NCBI GenBank assembly: GCA_964595075.1
Contig: CAZQNT010000021.1
Span: forward strand, 1-16,559
Direction of reading: 5' to 3'
DNA length: 16,559 bases
Origin: JAHJFW01 sp964595075
GTDB taxonomy: Bacteria; Patescibacteriota; Patescibacteriia; 2-12-FULL-60-25
Shown: positions 13,695 to 16,559 of the stretch, piece after piece
Numbering within the stretch: the first letter of the stretch is position 1
Layout of the letters: each line of letters opens with the position of its first letter
The notes under the pieces: generated by a model
The model's database searches: none
Told to the model about the DNA's origin: nothing
Seen by the model: only the letters and a program-made list of their open reading frames with translations
Program-made: the position numbers and the translations under genes

Positions 13695-14138
13695 ATGTTC
13701 CTTTACGAACGTATTGAGCAAGATCTGGTACAGGCGATGAAAGCGAAGGACGAGCTCGCGTTGTCCGCGCTTCGCCTTGTTCGGTCTTCTCTTAAAAATA
13801 AACAGATCGAGCTGCAGCGCGTGTTAACCGATGAAGATTCGGTCGCGGTGATTCGTAGCATGGTAAAACAATATAAAGACGCGCTTTCGGATTTTACAAA
13901 AGCCGGACGCGACGATCTTGCAAGCCGACAGCGATTGGAAATCGACGTCCTTTCGAAGTATCTTCCGGCTGCGTTGTCGGATGAGGAGGTCGAGGCCATT
14001 GCCAAGCGAGTTATCGCTGAAGATAAGGCGACGCCAGCCGACACGGGGAAGGTAATGGGGCGTGTAATGAAAGAGCTTGGAGGACGTGTGGATGGAAACA
14101 CCGTTCGAGCCATTGTCCAAAGACTGCTGGGAGGGTAA
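13695..14138 (+). CDS. GatB/YqeY domain protein
   Basis: The 147-aa helical protein is of normal YqeY length. Family marks are LYERIEQDLVQAMKAKDELALSALRLVRSSLKN, then DFTKAGRDDLA, LSKYLPAALSDEEVEAI and the tail GKVMGRVMKELGGRVDGNTVRAIV, which is also the C-terminal tRNA-interacting domain of GatB. The role of stand-alone YqeY is not settled; it may act on tRNA or amidotransferase complexes. It lies 24 nt after rpsU with no terminator between, so it is probably co-transcribed. No Shine-Dalgarno is visible. Confidence 0.9.
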   Translation: MFLYERIEQDLVQAMKAKDELALSALRLVRSSLKNKQIELQRVLTDEDSVAVIRSMVKQYKDALSDFTKAGRDDLASRQRLEIDVLSKYLPAALSDEEVEAIAKRVIAEDKATPADTGKVMGRVMKELGGRVDGNTVRAIVQRLLGG

Positions 14139-14174
14139 AATAATCGAAGGTTGGATTAGGCCGTTTTTCTTCCC

Positions 14175-16001
14175 ATGCAGAAAGAGACGCGCGCGAAAAA
14201 AAGATCACTTCGAAATTATTTGTCCGCAGCGATAACGCTGGCGGCGATTTTTACATTTCCCACAGTCGTTGGAGCTCAGCTTACGGACGCGGTCAATTCT
14301 GTGCAACAGACCACTGCGGCTGCGGGCGTTGCGGGCGGCGGAGATCTCGTTCAAATAATCGGAAGGATCATCAATATTTTTCTCGGATTTCTAGGCGTCA
14401 TCTTTTTAGTATTGATGTTGTACGCGGGTTATACGTGGATGACAGCGGGAGGCGCGCCGGAAAAAGTTGAATCTGCAAAGAAGACGATTAGGAATGCCGT
14501 TATAGGATTGCTCATCATAGCGTCCGCGTGGGCAATCACGGCGTTTATTTTGAACGCGCTAACAGATGCCACCGGAGGCGGAGGCGTTACAGGAGGAGGT
14601 CCCGGAGGAATAGGACTTGTAGGATCGTCCGGATCTCTTGGCGCCGGAATTATCGAGTATCACCTTCCGGAGAGGAATGCCACAGACATTCCTAGAAATA
14701 CGCCGGTGATAATTACGTTTAAGGAAGCGATACAACCTGCTTCATTTATTGAAGGATGGACAGAGTCGACGAGCGGAACGGTCAACGGCTTGAATAGCGC
14801 GAACGTTCAATTGTATCGGTCGGACGATCCGAAGACAGCGCTCGCTTCGTCCGCCGCGCGCGTCTCGTTCACGCAGGATCGAAAAACTTTCGTAATTCGT
14901 CCGGTAGACTTGCTCGGATCGCCGACAAATAACGTAAAATACAACGTGAAGTTAAGGGGCGGAAATTCCGGAATCTTGCTTCAAAACGGAGGTCCTGCGT
15001 TTGGCGGATCGTACGGCCAAGGATATGAGTGGATGTTCGAGGTTTCTACGTTTGTCGACACTACGCCTCCTCAAATTCTTGCCGCGATTCCGTATTCCGG
15101 AGGCAAGTATGCGCGTAATATCGTGATTCAGGTTACGTTCAATGAAGCCGTGGATCCAACCGGCGCAACCGGATTGTTCCAAAACGGTTCGGGTTTCACG
15201 AACATGTCCGTACGTCCGAATGGAGGGTTGGGCACTCCGCTCGACGGCGAATTCCGGATTTCCAACAAATATAAGACGGTTGAGTTTCTTACGACTGACA
15301 AGTGCGGCATCAATTCTTGCGGCAAGGACGTGTTTTGTTTGCCGCCGGACGCGACTCTGGAAGTGTCCGTCAAGGCGGCGACGTTATCTTCCCAACCTCC
15401 GATGGCGCAGTTTACGAACCAGGGATTTGACGGAATAACGGACGTGGTCGGCAATTCGTTGGACGGCAATAACAATAAGACTGCAGAAGGGCCGCCGCAG
15501 GACGATTACGTTTGGACGTTCGGAACTTCTAATGAAGTAAAGCTGGCGCCGCCAAAAATTCTTGAAACCGTTCCGGACGCGTCTCCAGGCCAAGGGCAGT
15601 CAAACCGTCCGCTCGATGAACCGGTTTCCGCGATATTCGATACGCTCTTGCAATCGTCAACGCTAAATAGCGAGTCGGCGCGTATCGAACCGCTAGGTCC
15701 GGGCGAAACCAATCCCGATACGTTTTGGTACAGCGTTGGCATGGAACTGCTCACCTCAAACAATACGCCGATCAAGCCGAATGAAGTCGCGGATCGCGCC
15801 GCGCTCATAATCAAACATCGTCCGTATCTTCCGTCAGGTTTGTTGCCTCTGGAATTGAACTACTACAATCCGTTCTTGCTCTCCGACGTCCAGGACGCTT
15901 TCCAGAATTGTTTCAACCCGGCGACGTCCGCCGTTTGCAAAGGCGCGCCGAATTGTTGCAACAACTCACCGAAAGGACAGGATTGCTCGTTTAAACCGTA
16001 A
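14175..16001 (+). CDS. VirB2/TrbC-like pilin fused to large extracellular Ig-like (Big_5-type) region
   Basis: The product is 608 aa. A signal peptide (about residues 12-34, cleavage after VGA) is followed by a VirB2/TrbC-type pilin module with two hydrophobic helices (about 62-88 and 106-130) around the short loop AGGAPEKVESAKKTIRN. A Gly-rich hinge (133-160) leads to about 440 residues of beta-domains. These include SbsA/Big_5-type repeats: IPRNTPVIITFKEAIQP, VDTTPPQILAAIPYSGG with VIQVTFNEAVDP, and APPKILETVPDASPG. A Cys-rich tail ends it (C579, C588, C594, C595, C604). Known VirB2-like proteins are only about 100 aa and polymerise into conjugative pili. The fusion implies a membrane-anchored display protein or a decorated pilus; this is inference. 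The next gene encodes a paralogous pilin module. Confidence 0.8.
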   Translation: MQKETRAKKRSLRNYLSAAITLAAIFTFPTVVGAQLTDAVNSVQQTTAAAGVAGGGDLVQIIGRIINIFLGFLGVIFLVLMLYAGYTWMTAGGAPEKVESAKKTIRNAVIGLLIIASAWAITAFILNALTDATGGGGVTGGGPGGIGLVGSSGSLGAGIIEYHLPERNATDIPRNTPVIITFKEAIQPASFIEGWTESTSGTVNGLNSANVQLYRSDDPKTALASSAARVSFTQDRKTFVIRPVDLLGSPTNNVKYNVKLRGGNSGILLQNGGPAFGGSYGQGYEWMFEVSTFVDTTPPQILAAIPYSGGKYARNIVIQVTFNEAVDPTGATGLFQNGSGFTNMSVRPNGGLGTPLDGEFRISNKYKTVEFLTTDKCGINSCGKDVFCLPPDATLEVSVKAATLSSQPPMAQFTNQGFDGITDVVGNSLDGNNNKTAEGPPQDDYVWTFGTSNEVKLAPPKILETVPDASPGQGQSNRPLDEPVSAIFDTLLQSSTLNSESARIEPLGPGETNPDTFWYSVGMELLTSNNTPIKPNEVADRAALIIKHRPYLPSGLLPLELNYYNPFLLSDVQDAFQNCFNPATSAVCKGAPNCCNNSPKGQDCSFKP

Positions 16002-16035
16002 ATAATATTTAGATATGAATTATACGCTGGGTAAT

Positions 16036-16136
16036 GTCATAGCGAGGAGCCAGCAGGCGACGCGGCAATCTTTCAAATGTTCGAATTTACTTCAAAAAGA
16101 TTGCCACGCGCTTTCAGTATATGCGCTCGCAATGAC
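16036..16136. repeat. MITE-like palindromic dispersed repeat with GTCAT/ATGAC ends
   Basis: The 101-bp element runs from GTCATAGCGAG (16036-16046) to CTCGCAATGAC (16126-16136), terminal inverted repeats matching at 10 of 11 positions. Inner arms GCGGCAATCTTT and AAAGATTGCCACGC pair again. It resembles the GTCATTGCGAGGAGC...GGCAATCT type of non-coding repeat seen in many bacterial genomes. It fills most of the 159-nt space between the two pilin genes. No gene lies inside it. Confidence 0.8.
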
Positions 16137-16160
16137 GGAAAATGGAATTTGTATATTGAC

Positions 16161-16559
16161 ATGAAACGATTACTCACTACGTTCGCAATCATTCTCTCTC
16201 TACTTGGAGCGGGGGCTTTGGTTTTCGCTTCTCCGGTTTCGGCTCAGGTTGATACGGGGTTGAATGCGGTGGGGGAGACGGTGAAACTTTCGTCTACGGA
16301 TCCGCGAATCATAGCCACAAACATAATCAATATCGCGCTCGGGTTGATCGGCATCGTAATAGTCGTGTTGATTTTGTACGGAGGGTTCGTTTATATGACG
16401 TCAGGAGGGGATGCGGAAAAAGTGAATAGCGCGAAAAGGATAATTCGCAACGCAATTATCGGGTTGATCATCGTTTTGTCTTCTTGGGCGATCGCTCGGT
16501 TCGTAATTGAAAGTCTTTTGAAGGCAACGCAAGAAGGCGGAGGGGGTGTAAGTGGTGGC
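16161..16559 (+). CDS. VirB2/TrbC-like pilin protein (3' truncated by window)
   Basis: The frame is open from ATG 16161 to the window end (133 codons seen). There is a signal peptide MKRLLTTFAIILSLLGAGAL with probable cleavage after PVSA (residue 28). Two hydrophobic helices (about 52-78 and 95-119) surround the loop SGGDAEKVNSAKRIIRN, and a Gly-rich stretch follows (EGGGGVSGG). The core is clearly paralogous to residues about 62-130 of the preceding gene (NIINIALGLIGI versus RIINIFLGFLGV; SGGDAEKVNSAK versus AGGAPEKVESAK). Whether it too has a large C-terminal ectodomain cannot be seen, but the Gly-rich stretch at the same point suggests it may. No Shine-Dalgarno is visible. Confidence 0.85.
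   Translation, partial: MKRLLTTFAIILSLLGAGALVFASPVSAQVDTGLNAVGETVKLSSTDPRIIATNIINIALGLIGIVIVVLILYGGFVYMTSGGDAEKVNSAKRIIRNAIIGLIIVLSSWAIARFVIESLLKATQEGGGGVSGG

Overview
The window looks like a scaffold from a Candidate Phyla Radiation (Patescibacteria) genome, most likely of the Parcubacteria type. This rests on the gene families: a DUF4012-type protein C-terminus, a membrane protein with DUF11-like repeats, tandem VirB2/TrbC-like pilins, a secreted protein with a YWVAENGKRYAFPN-type N-terminal domain, an elongated nucleoside diphosphate kinase and a compact L32-NusB-RNase III cluster. TGA ends several clear genes (VKOR-like, nusB, rnc), so the UGA=Gly code of Gracilibacteria/Absconditabacteria does not apply. 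The lineage is inferred from gene content and was not tested by phylogeny.

Layout. 1-2431: surface proteins on the + strand, namely the 3' end of a DUF4012-type gene and a single-pass protein with about four extracellular beta-sandwich repeats. A 10-N scaffold gap breaks the second gene's frame. 2442-3916: a likely redox/envelope module of a VKOR-like thiol oxidoreductase, a DoxX-like membrane protein (ATGA overlap) and a membrane-anchored cupredoxin. 4047-4152: tRNA-Arg(TCG) with a promoter-like site and terminator. 4218-8249: a STAS-like (DUF4325-type) gene followed by a large UPF1-like SF1 helicase with a C-terminal Vsr/MTES_1575-type nuclease domain. This pair contains clearly AT-richer stretches than its neighbours and is the best candidate here for an acquired defence or repair system. 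8254-9708, minus strand: rpmF-nusB-rnc, converging on the helicase gene. 9913-11781, minus strand: a secreted multidomain protein. 11886-12479: ndk. 12637-13218: an unrecognised gene. 13422-14138: rpsU and a YqeY-family gene. 14175-16559: two VirB2-like pilin genes, the first fused to a large extracellular region and the second cut by the window end.

Non-coding structure is rich. At least four copies of a C-rich hairpin repeat lie in intergenic DNA, two of them identical outside the 3-nt loop. Two other elements of about 90-100 bp, at 9776-9863 and 16036-16136, differ inside but share GTCAT...ATGAC ends. Several promoters carry an extended -10 TGCTAT core very close to a start codon with no Shine-Dalgarno, suggesting very short leaders.

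No CRISPR array, insertion-sequence transposase or replication origin was seen. No gene-free stretch exceeds about 210 bases.
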